From NCBI GenBank assembly GCA_963989245.1, contig OZ022340.1:44524025-44588024 (forward strand): a DNA stretch of 64,000 nucleotides, read 5' to 3'. Each line of letters starts with the position of its first letter. Positions within the stretch are counted from its first letter, which is position 1. The position numbers and the translations under genes are program-made. Below, piece after piece: positions 30,804-41,800 of the stretch. This DNA is from Nansenia antarctica (Eukaryota; Chordata; Actinopteri; Argentiniformes; Microstomatidae). The notes under the pieces are model-generated. The model saw nothing but the letters and a program-made list of their open reading frames with translations, ran no database searches and was not told the DNA's origin.

Positions 30804-31039
30804 TCGCTCTCTGTCTCTCTCTGTTTCTCGCGCGCAACATCCATGTATCTTAAGGTAGCTACAGAGATTAGATCTATAAACAGCCAAAATTACTGATGGG
30901 TAAAAATGGCGGTGATCATGTGATCGTACGTCATCGTCGTCAGCGAATCATAGCGCTACCTATGGCCGGAAAGGGCAGGACCTATGACCGGAACCGGAAA
31001 AGTGGGAAAATATGGCAGGCTGGGAAAATATCGCCACTG

Positions 31040-32119
31040 GTGAGAAGGGTCCAGCTGCATCCTACGTTTGGCATCACCCGGACGCATGTAGACCATATTT
31101 TGGTTCGAGCACGTCATCACAGAAGTAACCGCGAGAAACCGTGAGATTTTGAAGGATCTTAAAGCACCGCGAGATTTTAAAGGACATTTAACACGAACAA
31201 TAATTTGAACATGCAATTGATAAGAAGAAGAAGAAGAAGAAGAATTACAAATACAATGGCAAATGCAGCTCAGGTGAGAATTTCGAAATATTATTAATGA
31301 ACATGTTATAGTTTTCAGATATGTATTTATTATTTAGGTTGTTGCATGTGTTACGCATTTGGCTGTTTCGCACGTAGTTTTGTTCATCTGGCTTGGCTAA
31401 CTGAGGGCTAACCCTACTGTCTAGCATAGCTGAGAGCCAGTTGATGGACTGTGGACTGTGTGGTTGCCTGTCACTCGTGCAACCTGCTGAGTCACTCTTT
31501 CCTGTCCTCAGCTAAGTGATTGGAGCCACGCTGGGTCGTGAGGATGCGCCGGACCTCCCCGGTCAAGAGTTTATCGTACTATCCTATCCAATCGGACCCT
31601 GCTGTTTTTAAAGAGCCTTTTATACTGTTCCTGGTCTCTGACATCACTTATAAGATACACACCGACTAGACCCCTACGGTCTAGTGGCACTTTTCCTGGA
31701 GGCGCTGTGTACAGGTTTTTCGCCCCTGCTTGCCTGCCGTGCGCCGGGCTCCTTGGGCCTCTCCTCGGGGGCCCCCGGCCGGCCTGCGTGCTTGGTCTGT
31801 TCTGCCGCTGGGGCACCTGACCCGGCTAGCCTCGTGCAGGGCTATGATAGTCTGAGCCTGGTGGCCCGTGCCGGGTGCGCCGGTGGTGGGTCGGGTCGGG
31901 CGTGTGGGGTCCCCCCGAGGGGCTTGTGTGGGGCCGCGGCTTTGCACTGGTGGGCAAACTGGTAAGTAGTCGCTCTACCACTAGAGGTCTGCAGGGGAAT
32001 TTTCCTTGATGCACAGTGCACAGGTTTTTTACCCTTGCGTCCTTTTGACGAAGCTATCACTGGAACCTGGACACTGGACACAACACTGAACACTACACTA
32101 CACTGGACACTGAACATCT
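31040..32119. other. Intergenic sequence, GC-rich centre, no gene recognised
   Basis: 31690-31970 is strongly GC-rich. Two related segments, ending GTGTACAGGTTTTTCGCCCC (31709) and GTGCACAGGTTTTTTACCC (32015), suggest an internal duplication. The open frame here has a biased composition and no domain. Confidence 0.35.
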
Positions 32120-32187
32120 GTCATTACGTGAAGCGCATTGAGTCGCATCTTGTGAGAAATGCGCTATACAAATAAAACTTGAATTGA
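32120..32187 (+). mobile_element. LINE 3' tail fragment
   Basis: GTGAAGCGCATTGAGTCGC followed by GCGCTATACAAATAAAACTT is the plus-strand form of the tail also seen in minus orientation at 9338 and 30017. Confidence 0.6.
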
Positions 32188-32712
32188 TTTGATCCCTTGT
32201 ACACTTTTTTGGGCATTTGTGTTGCAACACACCTGTTGTGCACTCTACCCTAGGCCCTTATTTTACTCTAGACAGAAGGGTCGTAACACTTGTTATTAAT
32301 TCCATTTGGTATACCTCAAACTTTCTTGCATTTCTGGTGTTTGCATTTTACATATTCTAAATATATGCTATCTACATGTCGCACTGGATGGGGTTAGTGC
32401 TGTTGACTCATCAGAAAGTAAAGACTAATTCACAGAGTGTATGAAGATTCCAGTAAGGGTTTTGTGAAGGAGCCCTAGTGCTGTTGACTCATCAGAAATA
32501 GAATGTTTTATTTAGCTCATCAGTGGGCACTCAGCACCATGGACACCTCCAGCCCAGCACCTTGCACCACGGTTCCTGCCCTGCTCCATGGATTACAACG
32601 ATGATCGCCTGACCCTTGCCTGACTCCACCAAGTCCTTTGCCTGACCCCTCAAACCTGTTTGACCTAATAAAGTCCCACACCTGGGGTCATTGACATTCT
32701 TTTATTTATATA
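32188..32712. other. Unassigned intergenic sequence
   Basis: AGTGCTGTTGACTCATCAGA occurs at about 32396 and 32478. Otherwise nothing recognised. Confidence 0.35.
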
Positions 32713-34222
32713 CAGTTAGGTCTGGAAGTATTTGGACAGTGACACAATTTCCATAATTTGGGCTCTGTATGCCACCACAAAGGATTTGAAATGAAACAAT
32801 CAAGATGTAATTGAAGTGCATACTTTCAGCTTTAATTCAAGGGGTTGAACAAAAATAGTGTATGAAACATTTAGGAATTGCAACCATTTTTATACACAGT
32901 CCCCTATTTTCAGGAGCTCAAAAGTAATTGGACAAATTAACAATCATAAGTAAAATGTTCATTTTTAATACTTTGTCGAGAATCCTTTGCAGGCAATGAC
33001 TGCCTGAAGTCTGGAACACATGGACATCACCAAATGCTGGGTTTCCTCCTTTGTGATGCTTTGTCAGGCCTTTACGGCAGCAGTCTTCAGTTGTTGTTTG
33101 TTCGTGGGTCTTTCTGCCTTTAGTTTTGTCTTCAGCAAGTGAAATGCATGCTTGATTGGGTTGAGATCAGGTGATTGACTCTGGCCATTGCAGAATATTC
33201 CACTTCTTTGCCTTAAAAAAGTCCTGGGTTGCTTACACACTCTATTTTGGGTCATTGTCCATCTGTATTGTGAAGCACCATCCAATCAACTTTGCTGAAT
33301 TTGTCTGAATCCGAGCAGACAGAATATCCCTAAACACTTCAGAATTCATCTGTCTGCTTCTGTCTTCTGTCACATCATCAATAAACACTAGTGACCCAGT
33401 GCCATTGGAAGCCATGCATGTCCATGTCATCACACTGCCTCCACGTTTTTTCACAGATGATGTGGTATGCGTCGGATCATGAGCCGTTCCAAGCCTTCTC
33501 CATACTTTTTTCTTCCCATCATTCTGGTACAGGTTGATCTTAGTTCCATCGGTCCAAAGAATGCTGTTCCAGAACAGGGCTGGCTTTTTTAGATGTTTTT
33601 TGTCAAAGTCTAATCTGGCCTTTCTATTCTTGAGGCTTATGAATGGCTTGCACCTTGTGGTGAACCCTCTGTATTTGCTTGTGTGAAGTCTTTCTTTTAT
33701 GGTACACAATGGATAATGATATGCCTACCTCCTGGAGACTGTTCTTCACTTGGCTGGATGTTTTGATGGGGTTTTTCTTTACCATGTAAAGGATCCTGTG
33801 ATCATCCACCACTCTTGTCTTCCATGGACGTCCAGACCTTTTTGTGGTGCCGAGCTCACCAGTGCATTCTTTTTTTCTCAGAATGTACCAAACAGTTAAT
33901 TTGGCCACTATTAATGTTCCCACTATCTCTCTGATGGATTTTTGTTTTGTTTTTACAGCCTAAGGATGGCCTGTTTCACTTGCATTGAGAGCTCTGTTGA
34001 CTGCATGTTGTGCGTATACAGCAACAGCTTCCAAATGCAAATGCCACACTTGGAATCAACTCAGACCTTTTACCTGCTTAATTGATAAAGAAATAATGAA
34101 GGAATAAATAGCCCACACTGGCCCATGAAACAGCTTTTGAGTCAATTGTCTAATTACTTTTGGTTATTATATATAAAAGAGCTATAATTCATAAACCCTT
34201 CCTTCAATTTGGATGTGAATAC
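32713..34222 (-). mobile_element. Dead Tc1-like transposon, right arm split by the LTR element
   Basis: The left end CAGTTAGGTCTGGAAGTATT preceded by TA is a familiar fish Tc1 terminus. Subterminal AAAAGTAATTGGACA on the left pairs with GTCTAATTACTTTTGG on the right. The right arm stops at 34222, where the LTR retrotransposon begins, and resumes at 53232 with TTAACCTAAAGCTGAG, which pairs with the left-arm TTTCAGCTTTAATTCAAGG. The last bases of the right terminus appear lost to a LINE junction at about 53265. Confidence 0.8.
33064..33923 (-). pseudogene. Tc1-like transposase, frameshifted and catalytically altered
   Basis: Minus-strand reading gives an N-terminal part (LTVWYILRKKECTGELGT, then KRSGRPWKT), a catalytic part (LWTDGTKINL with first D; FTIQMDNDPK with second D) and SPDLNPIKHAFHLLK. 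In the last motif the usual glutamate of PIE is lysine, which removes the third catalytic residue. At least two frameshifts separate the three pieces. Confidence 0.85.
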
Positions 34223-34401
34223 TGTCACGATCCAACTGTTCCTAGTTGTCATGGTAAGCTCAGGGGGGTGTTGATTGGCTACCCAGGATACATGGGGGAG
34301 TGGCTTGCCTGTTGGCGGGACTCTCGAAAGGTATATGACAGGTGCTCATTAGCTACCTGGGGGGTCGAGAGTCGAGAGAGTGGAAAGTGGAGAAGAGCTA
34401 T
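34223..34401 (+). repeat. 5' LTR, left part
   Basis: Matches 52704-52876 of the 3' LTR. It ends in GAGCTAT at the insertion point of the long-TIR element. Confidence 0.95.
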
Positions 34402-34915
34402 TAGGTGAATCAATCTATGAAAAAAAAGCACTTAACCCCAAAAAAAATGATACAAAAGGTTTTTCGATGGATTCCGATAGTATTGGGCGTGCTAAATAAC
34501 ATACTAAAAGTCGACCAAAATCGACCCCCCCGAAAGCCGCCATTTCCAAGATGGCGTCCCAGATGGCGGTGGAGATATTAAAATGGCTATATCTCAACTT
34601 GAGAATATGGTGCAAAGGATTTCTCAACTGATTCTGGTACCTCTGGGCATGTTCACTAACATACTAAAAATCTAGGAAAATACACCTTCCAGAAAGGCTT
34701 CATTTTCAAGATGGCGTCCAAAATGGCGGCAGACCAAGCTTAAAATGGCTATATATCTCAATAGAAAAAAATATATAACTATGATTTTTCACTTGATTCT
34801 GGTACCTCTAGACATGCTTGTGAACATACTAAAAATCTAGGGAAATACACCTTCCGGAAAGGCATCATTTTCAAGATGGCGTCCAAACTGGCGCCCAGGA
34901 GCTTAAAATGACTAT
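34402..34915. repeat. Left long terminal inverted repeat of the FEN/CXC element
   Basis: Consists of about three related ~160 bp units, each with CAAGATGGCGTCC (34547, 34707, 34872), TTAAAATGGCTATAT and TAACATACTAAAAATCTAGG-type blocks. Pairs with 44625-45144 by eye at high identity, with scattered substitutions and small indels. Confidence 0.9.
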
Positions 34916-34940
34916 ACAAATACAAATAGCTTACTAAAAA

Positions 34941-35490
34941 AGGTGTTTGCACTCTCCAGCTCTCAAACTACCATACTTGAAGCCTTCTTTTTGACCATTA
35001 TAGTTGTTATAGTTAGAGGTGTTTGCACTCTCCAGCTCCCAAACTACCATCGTTGAAGCCTTCTTTTTCTGAATCAGTTTATTTTAATTTTTTAGTTTCT
35101 GACCAAGTCCTGTGTTTGGGCATGTCTGGGCGTGTCTGACATGGCAGTGTTATTTAAGCCCCAGTTTCATTCTAGTCTTTGACAGAGGTGTTTGCACTCT
35201 CAGCTCTCAAGCTAGCATAGTTGAAGCCTTCTTTTTGACCATTATAGTTGTTATAGTTAGAGGTGTTTGCACTCTCCAGCTCCCAAACTACCATAGTTGA
35301 AGCCTTCTTTTTCTGAATCAGTTTCTTTCTTTCTTTTCTGACCTAGTCCTGTGTTTGGGCATGCCTGGGCGTGTCTGGCCTGGCAGTGTTATTTAAGCCC
35401 CAGTTTCATCCTAGTCTTTGCCAGAGGTGTTTGCACTCTCCAGCTCTCAAGCTAGCATAGTTGAATCCTTCTTTTTGACCATTATCTGAT
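34941..35490 (+). promoter_or_regulatory. Duplicated promoter-like repeats with two TATA-like boxes
   Basis: Five copies of AGGTGTTTGCACTCTCCAGC followed by GAAGCCTTCTTTTTGA start at about 34941, 35017, 35185, 35261 and 35425, arranged as two ~240 bp higher-order units plus a partial one. Each full unit ends in GGCAGTGTTATTTAAGCCCC, giving TATTTAAG boxes at 35151-35158 and 35390-35397. The second lies about 110 bp upstream of the ORF start at 35501, so it is the likely core promoter. Function is inferred from position and sequence only. Confidence 0.55.
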
Positions 35491-35500
35491 TTCTAAAGTG

Positions 35501-37297
35501 ATGAGTGAATTCAGTGCCCAGATCTGTCCCATTTGTAAATTGGAAGATGGAAGTGATTTTGTTGAGATTCGTCAGAAAGGTGCTGATGGGATCAATAAAG
35601 CTAGTGTTAAAAGAGGTGACACTGTTCATGTGACTGCTGGCATGAAAGTACATTCAGAATGCCGCAAAATGTACATACATAGCCGAGATATTGATTTACA
35701 TTTACAGAGGAAACAGAGCGGTGAATCAAGTACCACTAATAAAAGGACTAGTACTAGGCAGTCTGAAGCTCCATTCAATAGCCAAACTGATTGCCTTTTC
35801 TGCGGCACAAATGTTCATGAAGGACGTGCCGACTACAGTTACGTGAAAACAGACAACTTTGCAAAGTCTATATTGCAAAGCTGTGATAAACGAAATGATG
35901 AGTGGTCATTCAAAGTCAAAGGTAGAATTGAATACTATAATAGTGATCTACATGCTGCAGACTGTGTGTATCATAATGCTTGTAGCACACATTTCCGGTG
36001 TGACCGTGATGTTCCCATGGAATTTCAGCCTGATTGTAATCCAAAGCGGAGAAAGTCTGGAAGGCCAAAGAATGAGGACCAAGAACAAGCCTTCTCAAAA
36101 ATGTGTGCTTACTTTGAAACGAATGATGATGGACAGCTGACCGTTTCTGCACTTAGGTGTAAAATGCAAGAGTATTTGTCTAAGGCCGATTCCATCCCAT
36201 ATAGTAATCAATACCTAAAAACATTGCTGATGCAACGATATGCAAATAGCATATTTATTGCAGAAGGAGATGGCTTGGATTGTATTGTAACAATAAGAGA
36301 GAAAACATCAGACATACTCAGATCCTACTATAACAACACAAAACAAAACAGTGATGAAGAGTCTGAGAAGAGACACTTACTTGAAACAGCTGCAAAACTC
36401 ATAAAAAGTGACATAATGACTAATGTTCCACCTGTTAATGAGTACCCGACTACAGAGACACTAAAACTACAGAATGCCCTTGATTATATTCCACAATCAC
36501 TCCACATTGTGTTAAAAGCTTTGTTTGTCGGTAAAGAGACAGAGCAGAAAATTGCTAGTATTGGCCACGCAATCATACAGGCAGTCCGACCACGAGCTGT
36601 CCTTGCCCCTTTGCAAATTGGCCTAGCAGTGCAAATGCACCACTTAAACCGGTCTCGCTTCATTGTAGATATGCTGAATAAGATGGGATTCTGCTCTTCC
36701 TATTCTGAACTGCAGAGGTTTGAAATGAATGCTGCAAATTGTACTGCACCAAACATGCTTGGTAAGGATATTGATGTGTGGAACACGACCGTCTTATTAA
36801 ATAAGCCTAGCCTAGCAAATTTTGCTGCAGACAATGTAGATCATAATATTCTAACAATTGATGGGAAAGGGACATTTCATGGGATGGGCATGATAGCTGC
36901 CTTGACACCAGGACAGAAGACAGACCAAAGGATTCCGAGGTTCAGAATTAATGAACTGAATCTTGTGCAGAGGTCAAAAGTTGTGATAATAGATTATCAC
37001 TTTGCCAAACACTTTTGCAGAGACACCACATTTAAAGAACTTCCAAGACTCGCAGAATGTAACAAGATGGTTGATCTGCTTTGGGAGTTATCGTTCAATT
37101 TCAAACAGCCTGCACCTGGTTGGCAGGGGATGATGCACATTATTCATAAGGGAGATGAACATCCAGGGCAGTCTTCAGTGAGACACTTACCAATGATAGA
37201 CATGTACTCCGGAGACAAAACATGCATTCTGTCAACACTGGAGTTCATTTGTGGTCTGGCATCCAAACACCACCTTGCCCCAGTAGTTACATTTGAC
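35501..37297 (+). pseudogene. FEN/CXC element protein, N-terminal 599 codons (interrupted by a hAT)
   Basis: The ATG at 35501 opens MSEFSAQICPICK; an in-frame GTG one codon earlier is not needed. Two putative zinc-binding clusters are visible: CPICK with HSEC about 45 residues on (residues 9-55), and CLFCG with a downstream cluster CVYHNACSTHF (about 90-165). A basic KRRKSGRPKN motif (possible AT-hook or nuclear signal) follows near residue 185. The remainder is a long globular region with LTIDGKGTFHGMGMIAALTP near residue 455 and HKGDEHPGQSS near 550. The frame is clean up to the hAT target site CATTTGAC and resumes in the same frame at 41801, so the hAT alone broke this half. Function unknown; part of the only large protein of the element. 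Confidence 0.75.
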
Positions 37298-38016
37298 CAG
37301 TGTTGCCACAGTTACTTTGAAAAAGTATTCTGATTACTGATTACTGATTACTCCTTTAACACTAGAACAGCCGTGAGGTGTTAAACAGCACCAGTGAGTA
37401 CAAAAAAAATTCTACCTTTGCACTCGATCACATTTCAGGACCCTCCTTTCATGACTTTTCCTAGATATGTGCGTTCTACCACCCAGCATTTTTACATTTT
37501 CAAAATCGAGTTAGTATAAAGCGTTTTAGCAGTATTTCTGTGTGTGTCTGTGTATTTGTGGCTGCCATCTTTTTCTCCAAGCCTGCAATTCTCTTTTATA
37601 TCAGCAGAGGTAGCAAGGGGGCACACACTGTGCTCAAATTCAGGCTTCAGTGCTGAATGAGACACAGTGCATAAGACTGATATTTGTGTTTATATATAGG
37701 CTACAATAACAATCAAAATAAGATATGTATATGTGCAGACAGTTATGAAAATGATAAACTGTACAGTATGTCTCCCAATCAATGTTCGTTCAGACAATAC
37801 AACCAAAGGCGTAAAAATACTGATGTTCTCATAATGTTATTATAGATATAGCTAAATTAGACTGTAGACCGCTATGGAGGTATATTGAAACCAATATATA
37901 GATTATATATATAGATTATATATACAACCTGATTGGATTAAATAAGATTCTGTTGTGATTGTGTTGACATTGTTGTGATTGCAAAATAAATCTTGGTTAT
38001 GTAATGTGTAAAGAAC

Positions 38017-38586
38017 ATGATGACACGAATGCCTATTATGATGATATGCAAAAGGGACAATCTGTCTATGAATCTTGAACAATCACCGGTTGAATATGCT
38101 AATATAGGAACAGTGCCTAAAACCCCACTTCAAAAGGTTGTTATTCAAAGGCAGCATCCAAAGCCTACTAACACATTGCACAGTAAAAGAGAACATGATC
38201 AAATGTCAACAATGAATAATCAGTCAACAATGGATAATCTTATCAATCAAGACACCATGTCCAATGTAGAGCAAAAACATGACATCGCTGATATCCTTCT
38301 TACTCAGCAGAAACTTGCTTTACTTCCTGTGAGGGAAATGAATACATTTGATGGAGACCCAATGAATTTCCTACCCTTTATGCGTGCTTTTGAACATTGT
38401 ATTGAGGACAAGACAAGTAGCAATCCAGACAGGCTTTATTTCCTGGAACAGTGCACCACTGGACAGTCACGAGACTTGGTGCGTAGCTGCATGCATATGC
38501 AACCAGACAGAGGCTATGCTGAAGCTAAGAAGCTAGTAGTAGTAATAGTAGGCAATTGTTTATCACAGATGAATCCTGACAATTGA
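38017..38586 (+). pseudogene. BEL/Pao-type gag (DUF1759-like) fragment inside the piggyBac-like element
   Basis: The open frame starts MMTRMPIMMICKRDN. Its C-terminal half reads LLPVREMNTFDGDPMNFLPF, then MRAFEHCIEDKTSSNPDRLY, FLEQCTTGQSRDLVRSCMHM and GYAEAKKL, which is the conserved gag segment of BEL/Pao LTR retroelements. Homology ends after AKKL near 38535, and the last 16 residues look unrelated. No protease, reverse transcriptase or LTR accompanies it. It may be a captured exon used by the host element, or debris. Confidence 0.7.
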
Positions 38587-39137
38587 TGGTTGATGCATGG
38601 GGGAGGGTCATCTTATTCTCAATGATCTCTTTCTGATCGTTTCCGATCACCACACAAAGGATGCCTCCAACAAGCCCTTCAAACCATCCCCCACCAGAAA
38701 AGTTGTACTTACAGGAAAGTAAGGAGAAGAAGGGAGAGAGTATATTGACAATTGATAATAAGATATTGATAATGTATTTCGCTGTCGACCAAAATCGTTT
38801 GAAATGACGTGCTTGTGCATTGAATGACACTATGTACAGCGCCGTCAATTTTTAAATAATGCAATAGGCTATATATATGAATGTTCAGTTGTGATATGAA
38901 GTAGCCAACAATTCTCATGTCGACCATGATAATAATAGGCTACAACAAGGTTGTACATAGATATACGCAGATTCATATTTGGATAGTTGATTTTGGCACC
39001 ATTGTATAGTAGCCAATTGCAGAGAGTATACATTATTTTGTTTGTTTACTGCACATTATAAATGAAATGATGTGTATTAATTATTTTGTTTGTTTGAATC
39101 CTCACTGTGTTCATGTGTCTGCTGATGTTAGGGCCGG

Positions 39138-40765
39138 CGTGAAGTTCACGACAAATAAACAGACTTTGTGAAGCTCATAACTATGATAACACAATATTGC
39201 AATATTTATTACTATTCTTTTTTAATAATGATAATCAACTTTCATTCATTAGTAAAGCTCCCGCAGTCTCAATCAATCTCCTCTCCATATATAGCATTTA
39301 ATCTGTTCCATAGTTCGTTCTCAGCTGACTCAAGCTTCATATCAGATTGCTCTAATAATTTCCCCACTTCTCTGCTTATAGGAACTTTATGCATTTTAGA
39401 GAAACATGCAGAGCATGTATTTGACAAAGAAACGTGTAGGCTAAGAACTAGTTTCTAAAGTGAGTTACAATCACTTGATGGTTGATACACGGGGGAGGGT
39501 AATCTTATTGATCGTTTCCCATTAGCAAACAATAGCTGCCAATTCATGAGCGAGCCAAGCGGGTTTCAAAGCTGCCAAGCGGGTTTCAAAGCTGCCAAGC
39601 AGGTTTCAACGCTTACAAGCTTACAGCAGTCGATTGTCTGCTGATGTTACGGGCACGGCCGGCGTGAAGTTCACGACAAATAAACAGACGTTATCACTGT
39701 GAAGCTCATAACTATGATAACACAATATTGCAATATTTATTACTATTATTTTTGTATAATAATAATCAACCATCATTCGTTAGTAATGAAAACTCCCGCA
39801 GTTCCGATCAATCTCCTCTCCACTTTACACATTACATAACCAAGATCTCTTTTGACATCACAACAATGTCAACACAATCACAACAGAATCTTATTTTATC
39901 CAACCAGGTTTTATATTTTGATTATGACATCATGTCTTTCAACATTGTCACACTTTTCATTACACACATTAGCGGCATCAAAAATGATGGGCTGGGCGTG
40001 CGAGGGAGCGTGCTTATTCTGGCAGATTGTGAAATATTAAAACCAATAACATTCTGAATGATTTATCATTCTGTACTCTTTCTCTCCTTTCTTTCATGTA
40101 TTTTCTTTTCTTTTTCTCAATTAGTAGTCTCCTAATCTCGCTACAGTTTGAGCGAGACTGTAACTGTCATTGTTTGAATGAATGAATGAATGAATGGTCT
40201 TTATTTGTCATTGATATAGTACAGGTACCAAACAACGAAATTTGGGAGGGGGGGCTCCCCTGGTGCTAGGAAACTAGGTGCTAGGAACTGGTGCTATAAC
40301 TGTGTTCATGTTATAATGTTTAGTGAACGAACAATTGTTAGGTGTTTGCCACAAATCGGAATTATCTTGCCGTGAAATGTGTACATCAAATAACATGATG
40401 TCGGCGATCTACTAGAACTGCGGGACGACTGCAATGTAGGCTACCATATATATCTGCCATATCATACCGTTTTATATTGGCAATAGCACGTTGTGGGTGC
40501 AATTGTGCAAGAATAACACTATTTACAGCGCTGTCATTTATTGCTATATTTATTACTGTTATATATAAATGTGAACATTACAGATACCTGGTCAACACAG
40601 CTTGGGATTCCAAGGAAATTACTTGGAACTATGTGTGAAAGGGACAACATTGCAATATATATTACAGTTATTTTTTAATAATGATAATCAACTTTCATTC
40701 GTTAGTAATGAAAACTCCCGCAGTCTCGATCAATCTCCTAGATCAATCTCCTCTCCACTTACGTT
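39138..40765. repeat. Three dispersed copies of a ~150 bp repeat
   Basis: Blocks containing AACACAATATTGCAATATTT, then ATAATCAACTTTCATTCATT and CTCCCGCAGT with CAATCTCCTCTCC, occur at about 39150-39290, 39665-39825 and 40630-40765. A shorter AAGCGGGTTTCAAAGCTGCC unit is triplicated at 39556-39610. Probably internal duplications of the piggyBac-like element. Confidence 0.7.
40180..40252 (-). mobile_element. LINE 3' tail with (GAAT)n
   Basis: GAATGAATGAATGAATGGTC then TTTATTTGTCATTGATATAG and CAAACAACGAAATTT is the reverse complement of a common fish LINE tail ending in a short tandem repeat. Confidence 0.5.
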
Positions 40766-41800
40766 ACATACATGCATACGTTATTATGCTCTGTCTGTCC
40801 CCACTTCTCTGGAACTGCATTTTTTTCTCTTCTTGGGTGACATCGCCATCCAGCGGTTTTTGTAGGTCAGTATCCACACCTCGTCGCGCTTTAGTAGGTA
40901 AAAAAACGGCGCGCCCCTAGTGTTAAAAAGTAATCTAGTTACTTTACTGATTACTTGATTTTAAAAGTAACTAAGTTAGATTACTAGTTACTTTTTTAGT
41001 TACTATTGGCAGCTGCCTAGGCACCCGACCCCCCCCCCCCCGCAACATAAAAATGAAAACTGGTTTTGCCAAAACTCACTTTATTTTAACAGTAACTTAA
41101 ATTACATAATTAAACTTTAAACAATAACTTAAAACAACAAAATAAAGAGTCTTTCTTTGCCTCACCCAACATAAATACTTGTTTTTAAACAATAAAATAA
41201 ATATAATCTTTATTTAACAGTAACTAGCAAGGAGTGGTTTCACAAAACCTAAAACCTACCCTGACCATTCAGATATGATCCTAATATAATCCTAATCCTA
41301 AACTGGGTGAGTCTGAGTTTATCAATGATCAACATTTATGTTCTTGTCATCCTTTGCTGACACAAACTCAAAATAATCCTTATATTTCCAGCTATTTAAC
41401 GCATATCTCTGTTCTCGCTCCATTGTGTAGGCTACGCTTCTGTTTACACTGTGAAATCAGCGTGGTGATACACGTGAGCGATTCTGCTGCAATCTCGCGA
41501 TAGTCGAGAGCCGTTTTTTGCGGGCATGGCCTTCCATAGTAACCTCGTGTTGAAAACGTGAGCACTGACGTCACTCCCCAAGACGCGAGAAAAGCTATCG
41601 AACATTACAAAGAAATACTGCATTTAGCCTAAGTTATGAGGTAGTAACGCAATAGTAACGCACAGTCACTTGAATAAGTAACTTTAATCCGATTACTGAT
41701 TTGGAAATAGTATCGCGTTAGAATACTCGTTACAGGGGGAAGTATTCAGATTAGAGTAACGCGTTACTTAGTACGCGTTACCGACATCACTGCATTTGAC

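Larger units (their letters stand above)
26115..31031 (-). mobile_element. Ginger-like DNA transposon (or GIN1-like relic), ~4.9 kb, ~90 bp inverted ends
   Basis: The left end (26115-26205) and right end (30943-31031) are inverted copies containing TGCCATATTTTCCCACTTTT, CCGGTTCCGGTCATAGGT and GCCATAGGTAGCGCTATGAT. They enclose a multi-exon minus-strand gene for a gypsy-type integrase with no gag, protease or reverse transcriptase, as in the Ginger superfamily of cut-and-paste elements. Outer edges are blurred and no clean 4-bp target duplication was read, so exact termini are uncertain. Between the left repeat and the last exon is about 1.5 kb of non-coding DNA. Confidence 0.65.
37360..40922. 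mobile_element. piggyBac-like element, 3.6 kb, flanked by TTAA
   Basis: The ends CACTAGAACAGCCG (left) and GCGCGCCCCTAGTG (right) share the inverted tip CACTAG and abut TTAA on both sides (37356-37359; 40923-40926), the strict target of piggyBac elements. No piggyBac transposase was found. Instead the left half has a BEL/Pao-like gag segment, and the right half has dispersed ~150 bp direct repeats. Confidence 0.75.
37298..41792. mobile_element. hAT element, 4.5 kb with nested insert, TSD CATTTGAC
   Basis: Termini CAGTGTTGCC (left) and the inverse of CAGTGATGTCGG (right) are flanked by the perfect 8-bp repeat CATTTGAC (37290-37297; 41793-41800). Only about 60 bp of the left and 870 bp of the right belong to the hAT itself (GATTACTGATTAC and GCGTTACT-type subterminal motifs). 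The rest is a piggyBac-like insertion. No hAT transposase is present. Confidence 0.9.

Noticed and set aside
25148..31046. A larger element bounded by CACCAGTGGCG motifs enclosing the Ginger-like element
   Set aside because: The two motifs share only about 11 bp and lack matching subterminal sequence or a target duplication, so this may be coincidence or two different copies.
31684..32014. Overlapping open frames on both strands in GC-rich sequence
   Set aside because: Proline/glycine/alanine/arginine-rich on both strands with no motif; explained by base composition.
35498..35500. GTG start for the FEN/CXC protein
   Set aside because: An ATG follows immediately in the same frame, and eukaryotic initiation at GTG is rare.
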